Positions 1 to 7,614 of a DNA stretch of 64,000 nucleotides are shown here, piece after piece. The translations under genes and the position numbers were made by a program. The stretch comes from Paracoccus tibetensis (GTDB taxonomy: Bacteria; Pseudomonadota; Alphaproteobacteria; Rhodobacterales; Rhodobacteraceae): NCBI RefSeq assembly GCF_900102505.1, contig NZ_FMVT01000007.1, forward strand, positions 124,001 through 188,000, read 5' to 3'. The number at the start of each line of letters is the position of its first letter. Within the stretch, counting starts at the first letter, position 1. The notes below the pieces were generated by a model. That model did no database searches, was not told the origin of the DNA, and was given only the letters and a program-made list of their open reading frames with translations.

Positions 1-531
1 CAGGTCACCACCTCCGAGACGACGAACATGGCGCACTGGATCGATACGGAGACGCACGAGGTCCTGGCCAACACGCTGGTCGATGCCCGCCCGCGCCATG
101 CCGAGTTCACCGCCGACGGCAGCCAGCTCTGGGTCAGCTCCGAGATCGGCGGCACCGTCACCGTCTTCGACACCGAGCGCCGGGCCGAGCTGGCCAAGAT
201 CTCCTTCGCGCTGCCGGGCGTGCGGCCCGAGCGGCTGCAACCCGTCGGCATGGTCTTCTCGCCCGACGGCAGCAAGATCTTCGTCGCGCTCGGGCCGGCC
301 GATCATGTCGCGGTCGTCGACGCGGCCAGCTTCGAGGTGATCGACTACATCCTCGTCGGCCGGCGCGTCTGGCACATGGCGCTCAGCCCGGACGGCACGC
401 AGATGTTCACCACCAACGGCGTCTCGGGCGATGTCACCATCTTCGACGTCGCCAGCCACAGCACCATCCGCACCGTCAAGGTCGGCCGCTATCCCTGGGG
501 CGCCGCCGCGCGGCCGACCCCCGCAAACTGA
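1..531 (+). CDS. PQQ-associated YVTN beta-propeller protein, C-terminal part
   Basis: The reading frame is open from base 1, so the gene begins upstream; 176 codons are visible. Repeats of the form 'FSPDG/LSPDG..hh..G....V.V.D' (for example VFSPDGSKIFVALG and LSPDGTQMFTTNG) recur about every 40-45 residues and end in DVTIFDVAS, as in YVTN-family beta-propellers. The two following genes are a PedF-like cytochrome c and a MoxJ-like binding protein. That trio is typical of quinoprotein alcohol dehydrogenase loci, so this is probably the beta-propeller protein associated with PQQ-dependent catabolism, a periplasmic accessory of unknown precise function. A generic YVTN protein cannot be excluded without the missing N-terminus. 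Confidence 0.8.
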   Translation, partial: QVTTSETTNMAHWIDTETHEVLANTLVDARPRHAEFTADGSQLWVSSEIGGTVTVFDTERRAELAKISFALPGVRPERLQPVGMVFSPDGSKIFVALGPADHVAVVDAASFEVIDYILVGRRVWHMALSPDGTQMFTTNGVSGDVTIFDVASHSTIRTVKVGRYPWGAAARPTPAN

Positions 532-625
532 CGGCGCACCGCCGCATCGACCAAGGTCGAATTGCCGCATTGGCCCCATCATTCATAACGGCATCAAGGG
601 CGCGAGCCCGTGGAGGAGGACCATC

Positions 626-1315
626 ATGCCCACGAAACTCAACGCGGCCCTCGCGGCCATCCTGACCGCCGGCTGCCTGGCCGTGCCGGTCCAGATCATG
701 GCCCATGGCGATGTCGCGCCGCAGCCGGTGAACACCGACGCCCTGCCCGATGTGGGCGAGGAATGGCTGACCGAGAACCCCTACCGCGCCGAGGCCGCGG
801 GCGACGAGGTCTGGCTGGCCGCCGTCAAGATCGGCGACAGCGGCTACAACCAGAACTGCGCGCGCTGCCACGGCCTCGGCGCCGTCTCGGGCGGCCTCGC
901 CCCCGACCTGCGCTTCCTCGAGGCCGAGGAATATGGCGACGAGTGGTTCATCGAGCGCTTCCGCCACGGCTACACGCAGGACGGCACCACCAAGATGCCC
1001 GCCTTCGAGGAGGTGCTGGGCCAGAAGGCGGCCTGGGCGATCCGCACCTATGTCGAGACCCGCCCCGAGGATGGCGCGCTGGACGACCACGCTGCCCGTC
1101 TGGCCGAGATCCGCGACCAGCTGGCCGCGGGCGAGGGCGACGCCGCCGCGCTCGAGGCCGAGCTGGCCGAGATCGCCGCGACCGTGACGACCGCCTCGGG
1201 CGCGCCGCGGGCCGACAGCACCGTCTCGCGCGCCGCCGAGGTGCTGGCCGCCTCGCCGGACAACACCAAGGCGGCCAGCGAGCTGCTGACCATCGGCCTT
1301 TCGGCCGCGCACTGA
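626..1315 (+). CDS. Cytochrome c-550, PedF-like
   Basis: A 229-residue periplasmic monohaem c-type cytochrome. Residues 1-26 form a signal peptide. The haem-attachment motif CARCH lies at 78-82, and Met124 in TTKMPAF is the likely distal axial ligand. The tail (about 155-185) is rich in Ala/Glu and may be helical. PedF-type cytochromes accept electrons from PQQ-dependent ethanol dehydrogenases, which fits the flanking propeller and MoxJ-like genes. The ATG at 626 was chosen because GGAGGAGGA lies just upstream and a signal peptide follows directly; the longer upstream frame adds no recognisable sequence. The gene follows the propeller gene by 94 bp and precedes the binding-protein gene by 11 bp. 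Confidence 0.85.
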   Translation: MPTKLNAALAAILTAGCLAVPVQIMAHGDVAPQPVNTDALPDVGEEWLTENPYRAEAAGDEVWLAAVKIGDSGYNQNCARCHGLGAVSGGLAPDLRFLEAEEYGDEWFIERFRHGYTQDGTTKMPAFEEVLGQKAAWAIRTYVETRPEDGALDDHAARLAEIRDQLAAGEGDAAALEAELAEIAATVTTASGAPRADSTVSRAAEVLAASPDNTKAASELLTIGLSAAH

Positions 1316-1326
1316 GGCCCCCGGCC

Positions 1327-2220
1327 ATGCGCGCGCGCCTTCTGGCGATCTGCCTCGCGCTCGTCCCGGCCCTGGCCGGGGCGCAGCCCGCCCCGACCTG
1401 CGCCGGCTACACCCCGGAAGCGCGGCCGCAGAACACCTTCCCGCAGGATGTCGGCCGCTCGCTCGACCGCATCACCGAGGAGGGCTGGATCGAGGTCGCG
1501 CTCTACGAGGATTTCCCGCCCTGGTCCTTCATGGGCGCGGACGGCCCCGAGGGCATCGACGTGGACCTCGCGCGCCTCATCGGCGACGAGCTGGGCGTCG
1601 AGACGCGGCTGCGCCTCGTGCAGGCGGGCGAGACGCTGGACCAGGACATGCTGAACTACGTCTATCGCGGCGCGGCCGTGGACGGGCGGGTGTCGAACGT
1701 CTTCATGCACGCCCCCTACGACGTGGACCTGTCCTGCCGGATGGACCAGGTCGTCTTCACCGGCATCTATGCCGAAGAAAGCCTCGCCATCGCCTATTCG
1801 CTGGCGGAATACCCCGAGAAGGGGCCGGTCCCGGCCTATTTCCGCTATGACCGCGTGGGGGTCGAGAACGATTCGATCTCGGACTTCTACCTGACCGGGC
1901 TGGTCGGGGCGGCGGCCGACAAGGTGCACCGCTTCCCCTCGACCAGCGCCGCGATGGCGGCGCTCGCCGCGGGCGAGGTCATGGCCGTGATGGCCCCGAT
2001 CACCGAGCTGGAGGGTCTGGCCGGCGAGGGGATCGCCATCCACAGCCCGCCGCTTCTGGGGCTTGAGCGGTCGTCCTGGACCATCGGCGTCGCCGTCTCG
2101 ACCCAGCACCGCCCGCTCGGCTACGAGGTCGACGCGATCATCGGCCGCGCGGTCGAGGATGGCCGGCTGGAAGCGATCTACGCTCGCCACGGCGCCACCT
2201 ACCGCCCCGGCCTGCGCTGA
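1327..2220 (+). CDS. Quinoprotein-associated periplasmic substrate-binding protein (MoxJ-like)
   Basis: A 297-residue protein with a signal peptide (about 1-19, ending ALAGA-Q) followed by a type-2 periplasmic binding fold. The stretch WIEVALYEDFPPWSFMG, then GIDVDLARLIGDELGV, is the usual start of the polar amino acid binding-protein family. There is no permease or ATPase nearby. Single binding proteins of this kind (MoxJ and relatives) occur beside PQQ methanol/ethanol dehydrogenases, where they help assemble or mature the enzyme. It begins 11 bp after the cytochrome stop, so the two are probably co-transcribed. It converges on the apbE-like gene; a short G5/C5 hairpin lies in the gap at 2253-2265. 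The exact role is inferred from context. Confidence 0.75.
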   Translation: MRARLLAICLALVPALAGAQPAPTCAGYTPEARPQNTFPQDVGRSLDRITEEGWIEVALYEDFPPWSFMGADGPEGIDVDLARLIGDELGVETRLRLVQAGETLDQDMLNYVYRGAAVDGRVSNVFMHAPYDVDLSCRMDQVVFTGIYAEESLAIAYSLAEYPEKGPVPAYFRYDRVGVENDSISDFYLTGLVGAAADKVHRFPSTSAAMAALAAGEVMAVMAPITELEGLAGEGIAIHSPPLLGLERSSWTIGVAVSTQHRPLGYEVDAIIGRAVEDGRLEAIYARHGATYRPGLR

Positions 2221-2274
2221 CGCGCGCAGACGGGCGCTGACCGGCGCGCGGCGCGGGGGCGGCCCCCTGCCCCG

Positions 2275-3132
2275 CTACAGCGTCACCAGATCGCCCCTCG
2301 CATCGACCAGCCGCACCGGCCCCAGCCCCAAATCCCGCGCCACCCGCCGGATCGCGGGGGCCGGCATCAGCGCGAAGGCGGTCGAGGCGGCATCGGCCAG
2401 CGCGGCGCTCGCCGCCTCGACGGTGACGCTGGACCAGAGCGGCGGCTGGCCCTGCGGCCCGATCACATGACTCTGCCCCGAGGCGAACAGCAGCGCGCCG
2501 GGCGACGTGGTGGCGACCGCCCGCCCCGCCCGCAGCGTGATCTGCCCCAGGCTGCCCGCCGCCGGGTCCTCCAGCGCCAGCCGGAAGTCGCCGCCGACGG
2601 CCCGGCTCTCGCCCATGTCGACCAGCACCTCGCCCACCGGCGCCAGCGCCTGCGCCACCAGGTCCGTCGCGATGCCCTGCGCCAGCCCGTTCAGCGTCAG
2701 CGCCTGCCCCGCCGCCAGCCGCACCTGCCGGCCCTCGAGGGTCAGCCCGCCCATCGGCAGCACCGGCCCCGCCGCCCGGCCCGCAGCCAGCGCCTGCCAC
2801 AGCGGCTGCACCCCCGGATCGAAGGCGCCGCCGGTGGCGCCGTGCATCCGCCGCGCCAGCCGCAGCGCCCCCAGCATCAGCCCCGAGGCCTCCAGCCGGC
2901 CGGTCCGGTTCAGCCGCGTCAGCTCCGAGGGCGCGTGCAGCGAGAACGCCGCCTCGATCGCGGCGATGCGCGCCCGCAGCCCGGCCAGCACCTCGTCCGA
3001 GCCGCGCCCGGCCCGGATCAGCAGCCGCGCCTCCGCGCCCATCACGCGGCCCTGCCACTCGGCCACGCCCGCCGCCCGGCCCAGCAGCGCGGCGCCGGCC
3101 ATGATCGTCAGGAACCGGCGGCGCGAGGTCAT
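2275..3132 (-). CDS. apbE: FAD:protein FMN transferase (ApbE/NosX family)
   Basis: A 285-residue ApbE-family protein that attaches FMN covalently to Thr/Ser of target flavoproteins in the periplasm. The N-terminus MTSRRRFL followed by a hydrophobic stretch resembles a Tat signal. Family blocks in order: GATGGAFDPG (about 95-105), LNGLAQGIATD, VLVDMGESRAVGG, TTSPG, SHVIGP and ADAASTAFAL near the C-terminus. Its ATG (3132-3130) overlaps the stop of the NosR-like gene as ATGA, so translation is probably coupled, and the partner's FMN-binding domain is the obvious substrate. NosX is the name used when such a gene accompanies nosR, but no nosZ is present here, so the general name is preferred. An upstream in-frame start would add 17 unrelated residues. 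Confidence 0.9.
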   Translation of the reverse strand: MTSRRRFLTIMAGAALLGRAAGVAEWQGRVMGAEARLLIRAGRGSDEVLAGLRARIAAIEAAFSLHAPSELTRLNRTGRLEASGLMLGALRLARRMHGATGGAFDPGVQPLWQALAAGRAAGPVLPMGGLTLEGRQVRLAAGQALTLNGLAQGIATDLVAQALAPVGEVLVDMGESRAVGGDFRLALEDPAAGSLGQITLRAGRAVATTSPGALLFASGQSHVIGPQGQPPLWSSVTVEAASAALADAASTAFALMPAPAIRRVARDLGLGPVRLVDARGDLVTL

Positions 3133-5177
3133 GCGGCCTCCTTCCGCGCCCGGCCGCGCGCCGCCAGGATCAGCGGCACGCATTGGCGCGCGTCGTCATG
3201 GATCGTCACGCAGTCGAGGCACTGGAAGCACTCGGAATAGCGGATCTGCCCCTTCGGCGCGATCGCGTCATAGCGGCAGCGCACGCGGCAAAGCTGGCAG
3301 GGACTGCCGCACTCGGCCCGCCGCGGGATCCAGCGGCGCAGGCGCAGCACGTCCCCCGCCCGCATCAGCGCCCCGAGCGGGCAGAGCGAGCGGCAGTAGC
3401 CCTTGAACCAGACCATCGACAGCGCCAGCCAGCCCCCGGCCCAAAGGACATAGGGCCAGGGACGGACGAAATGCGTGGTGATGGCGGTCTTGAAGGGCTC
3501 GATCTCGGCCACGGTCTCCGCATGGCCGGGGGCGAGGAAGGCGGTGGCGATCAGCCCCACCAGCGCGATCGGCCCGCTCCACAGCGCCGCGCGGGCGAAG
3601 CTGGGCGCCGGGCGCCATTCCGGCAGGCCCAGCCTGCGCCCGGCATGGTGGGCGAATTCCTGCATCGCGCCATAGGGACAGAGCCAGCCGCAGAAGAGCC
3701 CCCTGCCCCAGATCACCAGCCCCAGGATCGCCGCCGCCCAGATCATCAGCGAGAACGGATCGTAGAGCAGCACCGCCAGCCCCCCGCCCTGCGCCAGCCC
3801 CCGGATCACCGCCAGCGGCGTCACGATGGACAGCTGCCCCTGCCCCCAGTAGCCGACAAAGCCGATCACCGCCGCCAGCACCGCCAGCCGGATCGCGCCA
3901 TAGCGCGGATGCGCGGCCAAGCGCGATTGCCGGGCGAGCAGGCCGAAAAGCAGCAGCAGGCCGGCCCCCAGCACCAGAAGGTCCGCCCGCCGCGCCTCGA
4001 TCGCCTCCAGCCAGGGCGGGCGCGGCGCGCTGCCCGTGGCGGCCAGGAAGAACCGCTCGGGCAGCTGCATGGCCAGCGCCAGCTCGGTGCTGCCGGTCTC
4101 GGGCTGGAACATGCCGTGCTGCCGCTCGGCCCGCAGCAGCAGCTGCCATTCGCGCGTCGGATCGAAGCCGAGCCGCCGGTCGAGCCGCAGCACCATCCGC
4201 ACCGCCTCCTGCCAGGGCGCGGGCAGGTCGGGATGCAGCTCGGCCAGGATGTCGGCGTCGCGCAGCGCCAGCGGCAGCCCATCCTGCGCGGCGCCCAGCA
4301 GGTCGGGCGCGGTGTTGCGGATGAAGTCGGGACCGACCAGCCCGTGCCGGCCGGCCTCGACCAGCAGGATGAACTCGTCGTCCGGGGCCACCTCGGACTG
4401 GCGCGCCAGCTCGGCCAGCGTCTCGGGCGCCAGCACCGCCCGCGCGATCGAGGGCGGCCCCAGATCCACCGCCAGAAGGTCCAGATAGAGGCCCTCGGGG
4501 TCCGCCCGCGCCTCGGGATCGGCTCCCGCCCACCGCGTGCCGGCAAAGCCCGCCTCGACCTCGGCATTGGTGACCTGAAGCCGCCGCGCCAGCCCCTGCT
4601 CCAGCAGCGCGTCCCAGTCCAGCACCTCGTCATGCCCCGGATCGGGCCGCGGCGGCGGGCCGGCCTTCAGCCCCTGCATCCGCTCGCGCGCGACGTCGAG
4701 GCTCGCCGCCAGGATCGATTCATGCGCGATCCGCACCGAGGCCGTCGCCTTCGTCACCCCGTCCAGATAGACCAGCTCGCTGCCCTGCCCCGCCCCGTAG
4801 GGACTGCCCACGACCAGCGCCTCGTGGATGGAATGGCCGCGATACTGCGCCAGGAACTGCCGCAGCGGCGCCTCGCCAAGGCCCGAGACGAAGATCGGCT
4901 CGTTATGCGCCAGCAGGCGCACGTCGATGAAGGTCCCTTCCAGGTCCATCATCACCAGCATGTTGATCGGCTGGCCCGAAAAGCCCGGCAGCGGCGCCAG
5001 CGGCCCCGTCTCGAAGACGTAGCCCGCCTCGCCCCCGCCCGAGTTGAGAAGGCTCCAGACCCCCTCCTCGGTCAGCTGCGGGCCAAGCGCGTAGGGCGCG
5101 ACGACGTGATCGGCCATGGTCTGCGCCCGCAAGGGCGCAGAAAGGACCAGCAGCAGGACGAGGACGAGGCGCCACAT
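3129..5177 (-). CDS. NosR/NirI-family membrane flavo-iron-sulfur protein
   Basis: A 682-residue polytopic protein. Order of parts: signal peptide (1-18); periplasmic FMN-binding domain (about 70-165) with a candidate flavinylation site TKAT at 142-145; a periplasmic linker; membrane segments from about residue 398; two CxxxCP motifs (CGWLCP and CRSLCP); and a C-terminal ferredoxin region with CGSPCQLCRVRC and CFQCLDC...C for 4Fe-4S clusters. NosR and NirI pass electrons to periplasmic N2O or nitrite reductase, but neither reductase is in the window. An electron-transfer role linked to the PQQ genes or to a denitrification cluster off-window is inferred. The normal S/T-G-A-T flavinylation motif is changed to T-K-A-T. 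It forms an operon with the overlapping apbE. Confidence 0.85.
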   Translation of the reverse strand: MWRLVLVLLLVLSAPLRAQTMADHVVAPYALGPQLTEEGVWSLLNSGGGEAGYVFETGPLAPLPGFSGQPINMLVMMDLEGTFIDVRLLAHNEPIFVSGLGEAPLRQFLAQYRGHSIHEALVVGSPYGAGQGSELVYLDGVTKATASVRIAHESILAASLDVARERMQGLKAGPPPRPDPGHDEVLDWDALLEQGLARRLQVTNAEVEAGFAGTRWAGADPEARADPEGLYLDLLAVDLGPPSIARAVLAPETLAELARQSEVAPDDEFILLVEAGRHGLVGPDFIRNTAPDLLGAAQDGLPLALRDADILAELHPDLPAPWQEAVRMVLRLDRRLGFDPTREWQLLLRAERQHGMFQPETGSTELALAMQLPERFFLAATGSAPRPPWLEAIEARRADLLVLGAGLLLLFGLLARQSRLAAHPRYGAIRLAVLAAVIGFVGYWGQGQLSIVTPLAVIRGLAQGGGLAVLLYDPFSLMIWAAAILGLVIWGRGLFCGWLCPYGAMQEFAHHAGRRLGLPEWRPAPSFARAALWSGPIALVGLIATAFLAPGHAETVAEIEPFKTAITTHFVRPWPYVLWAGGWLALSMVWFKGYCRSLCPLGALMRAGDVLRLRRWIPRRAECGSPCQLCRVRCRYDAIAPKGQIRYSECFQCLDCVTIHDDARQCVPLILAARGRARKEAA

Positions 5178-5287
5178 CCCGCCAGATTACGCCGCGGCGC
5201 CCGCCCGCATATAGGACGATGGTCGATAGCGGCGGGCGGGAACATCGCCGGCCGGGCGCGGTTCATGACCGGCCAAGGAGGACCATC

Positions 5288-5479
5288 ATGACCCGACCCG
5301 ACCAGAAGCCCGACGCCGCCGACCTGATCCACGAATCCGCCCGGACCGAGCGCCACCCGGCCACGCCCGAAAGCGCCGCCAAGGACGAGCGGCCGGCAGT
5401 GCCCGGCGGCATCCGCCCCGATGCCGCCGTGGCCGAGGACCCCGCCCGCCCCGGCATGATCGACAAGAGCAAGGACTGA
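5288..5479 (+). CDS. Small hydrophilic protein of unknown function
   Basis: A 63-residue ORF preceded by a strong AAGGAGGA Shine-Dalgarno sequence 7-8 bases from its ATG. The product is rich in Asp, Pro, Ala, Glu and Lys, has no hydrophobic segment and no cysteine, and ends in KSKD. It looks intrinsically disordered. No family was recognised. It is transcribed away from the NosR-like gene, and the 110-bp gap between the two start codons must hold both promoters. The clear ribosome site is the main reason to call it a real gene. Confidence 0.6.
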   Translation: MTRPDQKPDAADLIHESARTERHPATPESAAKDERPAVPGGIRPDAAVAEDPARPGMIDKSKD

Positions 5480-5735
5480 CGCCCCGCGCGGGCGGCAGGC
5501 GCCGCCGCGGCAACGCGGCGGCGGTGCGATCGGCACCCCCGGCGCTTGCCCCCGGCCCGAGGCCGATTGACGCCGGGCGCTGCCTCGCCTCCTATCCCTG
5601 CATGACGCCCGCAGCCCCCCTCCCCTGCCCGCCCGACGGTGCCGCACGACGCTTGCCCGACCGGCGCGCGAGCCGGATCCTGCGGCGTCCTCGGCAGATG
5701 CCTTCGGGCACCCCGCCGCGGCAGGAGCCGCGCCG

Positions 5736-6407
5736 TTGACCGGCTGGACCGAATATGCCGCGGCCTGGGGCTTCTTCCTCGCCACCCACGCCCTGCCCTC
5801 GCGCGCGGCGATCCGGCCCCGGCTGGTCGCGGCGCTTGGCACGCGCGGCTACACGCTGGCCTATTCCGCGCTGTCGCTGACGGCGCTCGCCTGGCTGATC
5901 GGCGCGGCAGGGCGTGCGCCCCGCCTGCCCCTCTGGCCGCAGCCCGCCGGCGCGGCCTGGCTGGTCTTGGCGGCCACCATTCCCGCCGCGCTGCTGCTGG
6001 CCGTCTCGATCGCGCGCCCGAACCCCTTCTCCTTCGGCGGCGCGCGCAACCACCTCTTCGACCCGGACCGCCCCGGCATCGTCCGCCTGACGCGCCACCC
6101 GGTGCTCTTGGCGCTGCTGCTCTGGGCGATTGGCCATCTGGCGGTGAACGGCGATCTTGCCCATGCGCTGCTCTTCGGCGGCTTTGCCGGCTTCGCCCTG
6201 CTCGGGATGCGGATGCTCGACCGCCGCGCCCTCCGCCGCAAGGGCGCGGAGGAGTGGCGCGCCGAGATCGCCCGCCTGCGCGCCGCGCCGCTGCGCCTGC
6301 CGCTCGGCTGGACGCGGCTGCTGTCGGCCGCTGCCGGGCTGCTGGCCGTGATCCTCCTCCACCGCTGGCTCGCCGGCGTGTCGATCTGGCGAAACTTCCT
6401 CGGCTGA
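5736..6407 (+). CDS. NnrU-family integral membrane protein
   Basis: A 223-residue membrane protein with about five to six hydrophobic segments. The block NHLFDPDRPGIVRLTRHPVL, followed by LLLWAIGHLAVNGDLAHALLF, is the NnrU signature, also shared by related isoprenylcysteine methyltransferase-like proteins. NnrU is linked to nitrite and nitric oxide reduction in Rhodobacterales but its activity is not established. The start is TTG at 5736, supported by AGGAG at 5723-5727 and an immediate hydrophobic N-terminus. Together with the nearby NosR-like protein it hints at a respiratory or denitrification island fragment, although no reductase is visible. The 256 bp before it hold no convincing gene. 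Confidence 0.75.
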   Translation: MTGWTEYAAAWGFFLATHALPSRAAIRPRLVAALGTRGYTLAYSALSLTALAWLIGAAGRAPRLPLWPQPAGAAWLVLAATIPAALLLAVSIARPNPFSFGGARNHLFDPDRPGIVRLTRHPVLLALLLWAIGHLAVNGDLAHALLFGGFAGFALLGMRMLDRRALRRKGAEEWRAEIARLRAAPLRLPLGWTRLLSAAAGLLAVILLHRWLAGVSIWRNFLG

Positions 6408-6487
6408 CCGGCAGTCACACCCTCCGACTGTCATAACTATTTGTAATGATTACGAATAGTCGCCGGACTTCCGGTAATTTCGCAGGT

Positions 6488-6504
6488 GGTTTCGCGGCGA
6501 AACC
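6488..6504. repeat. parS-like palindrome, copy 1
   Basis: GGTTTCGCGGCGAAACC is a perfect 17-bp palindrome around a central G. It lies directly after the parB stop codon (6507-6505). Its core GTTTCGCSGCGAAAC recurs at 7538-7552 and 9088-9102 and was not noticed elsewhere in the window. The outer arms GTTTC/GAAAC match those of the classical chromosomal parS. It is probably a ParB binding site. Confidence 0.7.
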
Positions 6505-7614
6505 TCACCGCTCCAGCAGCGACCGGATCTCCAGCATCAGGCTGTCCATCAGGTCCGCCGTCAGTGCAGTCCCTTCCAGCCGCAGCAGATGCCCCCGGCT
6601 GTCCGAGGAGCGGCGGATCGTGATCCCGGTCGAGGTCCGCAAAGTCTTGTCGTCCACCCACCCCGCCACAGGGGCCGGCCGCTTCGGCCGCCCGCCCCGC
6701 GCCGGATCGCGCAGCGCCGTCTCCAGCCGGTTGACCGCCGGCTCGATCAGCGCCCACTCTTCCTCGGCATCCGCAGGGGTGCGCCGGGACAAGGCCTCGC
6801 GCACCTGCCCTTCGGCCCCCTGCCGCAGCGCCGAGGCCAGCGCCAGGCCCCGCCGCTCGGTCAGCGCCTCGGGGAAGGACAGCATGTCGCCCAGCTCCTC
6901 GAAGATCAGCGCGAAGGACCGGATCTTCGAGCGCTTGGCCTTCGAGCCGGTGGCAAACAGCCGGTCCACCGCCTCCTCGGTATTCGCGAAGGCGCCGTGG
7001 TTGGCGGCGATCACGGCGATGCGGCCGCGCTCGAAATGGCTGAGGCTCTCGCGGACCTCGTTCTCCTCGATCATCGAGACAAAGGCGCCCCCGGCATCCG
7101 AGCGGGGCCGGACGATGGCCCGGATGCGGCGATACTTCTCGGCCTCGGTCAGTTCCAGAAGCCCGCGTGTCGCCATCAGCCGCCGATAGCCCGAGAGCAG
7201 CCCATAGCGCTGCCCTGCCCTGCCCGGCGTCTCCAGCTCGAAGACCTCGATCGGCAGCCGCAGCCCGTGCGCGGCGATGGACTGGCGCAGCTCCAGCATC
7301 TCGGCCTCGCCCATGGTCATGCGGTCGCGAATCATCGCGTCCTCGTCGATCTGCTCCAGCGGCAGCTCGACCATCAGAAGGCCGGCCTCGCGCGCCGCCT
7401 GAAGCTGGGCGGCGTCCCCCTCCAGCCGCGCCCGCGCCTCGCGCGCCTCGGCGCTGTCGGCCTGAAGATGGGCCGCGCTGTCGGCCGCCACCTGCGCGAT
7501 GGGCGCGACGCCCTTCGCCAGCAGGCCGCGGTCGGGGGTTTCGCCGCGAAACTCTGCCTCGATCCGGCTGAGGGCATCGGTGCTGGGCGCTTCCAGCCGG
7601 CGGCGCTTAGCCAT
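6505..7614 (-). CDS. parB: ParB-family plasmid partition protein
   Basis: A 369-residue centromere-binding protein. The N-terminus is basic (KRRR), as usual for the ParA-stimulating arm. A ParB/Srx nuclease-like domain follows (about 85-175) with GLRLPIEVFEL and the box GLLSGYRRLMA, a variant of the GERR box. A helix-turn-helix region comes next (about 185-280, with ENEVRESLSHFERGRI) and then a C-terminal dimerisation part. The ATG at 7614 is preceded by AAGGAGG and overlaps the parA stop by 8 bp, so parA and parB are coupled; an in-frame start 24 bp upstream is less likely. Codons 22-26 contain one of the three parS-like palindromes. Together with ParA it segregates the replicon. Confidence 0.9.
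   Translation of the reverse strand: MAKRRRLEAPSTDALSRIEAEFRGETPDRGLLAKGVAPIAQVAADSAAHLQADSAEAREARARLEGDAAQLQAAREAGLLMVELPLEQIDEDAMIRDRMTMGEAEMLELRQSIAAHGLRLPIEVFELETPGRAGQRYGLLSGYRRLMATRGLLELTEAEKYRRIRAIVRPRSDAGGAFVSMIEENEVRESLSHFERGRIAVIAANHGAFANTEEAVDRLFATGSKAKRSKIRSFALIFEELGDMLSFPEALTERRGLALASALRQGAEGQVREALSRRTPADAEEEWALIEPAVNRLETALRDPARGGRPKRPAPVAGWVDDKTLRTSTGITIRRSSDSRGHLLRLEGTALTADLMDSLMLEIRSLLER
7538..7552. repeat. parS-like palindrome, copy 2, inside parB
   Basis: GTTTCGCCGCGAAAC, a perfect 15-bp palindrome, lies within the parB coding sequence and encodes part of Glu-Phe-Arg-Gly-Glu-Thr (residues 21-26). It has the same core as the copies flanking the operon. Its position inside the gene suggests either a partition site that has been accommodated in the protein or an autoregulatory site. 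Confidence 0.65.

Noticed and set aside
3183..5291. 702-codon plus-strand ORF
   Set aside because: It is antisense to the NosR-like gene, is rich in Arg, Gln and Pro, and has no recognisable domain; a GC-rich shadow frame.
5480..5735. Possible gene between the small protein and the NnrU-like gene
   Set aside because: The open frames have shadow composition and no ribosome site; nothing convincing is seen.
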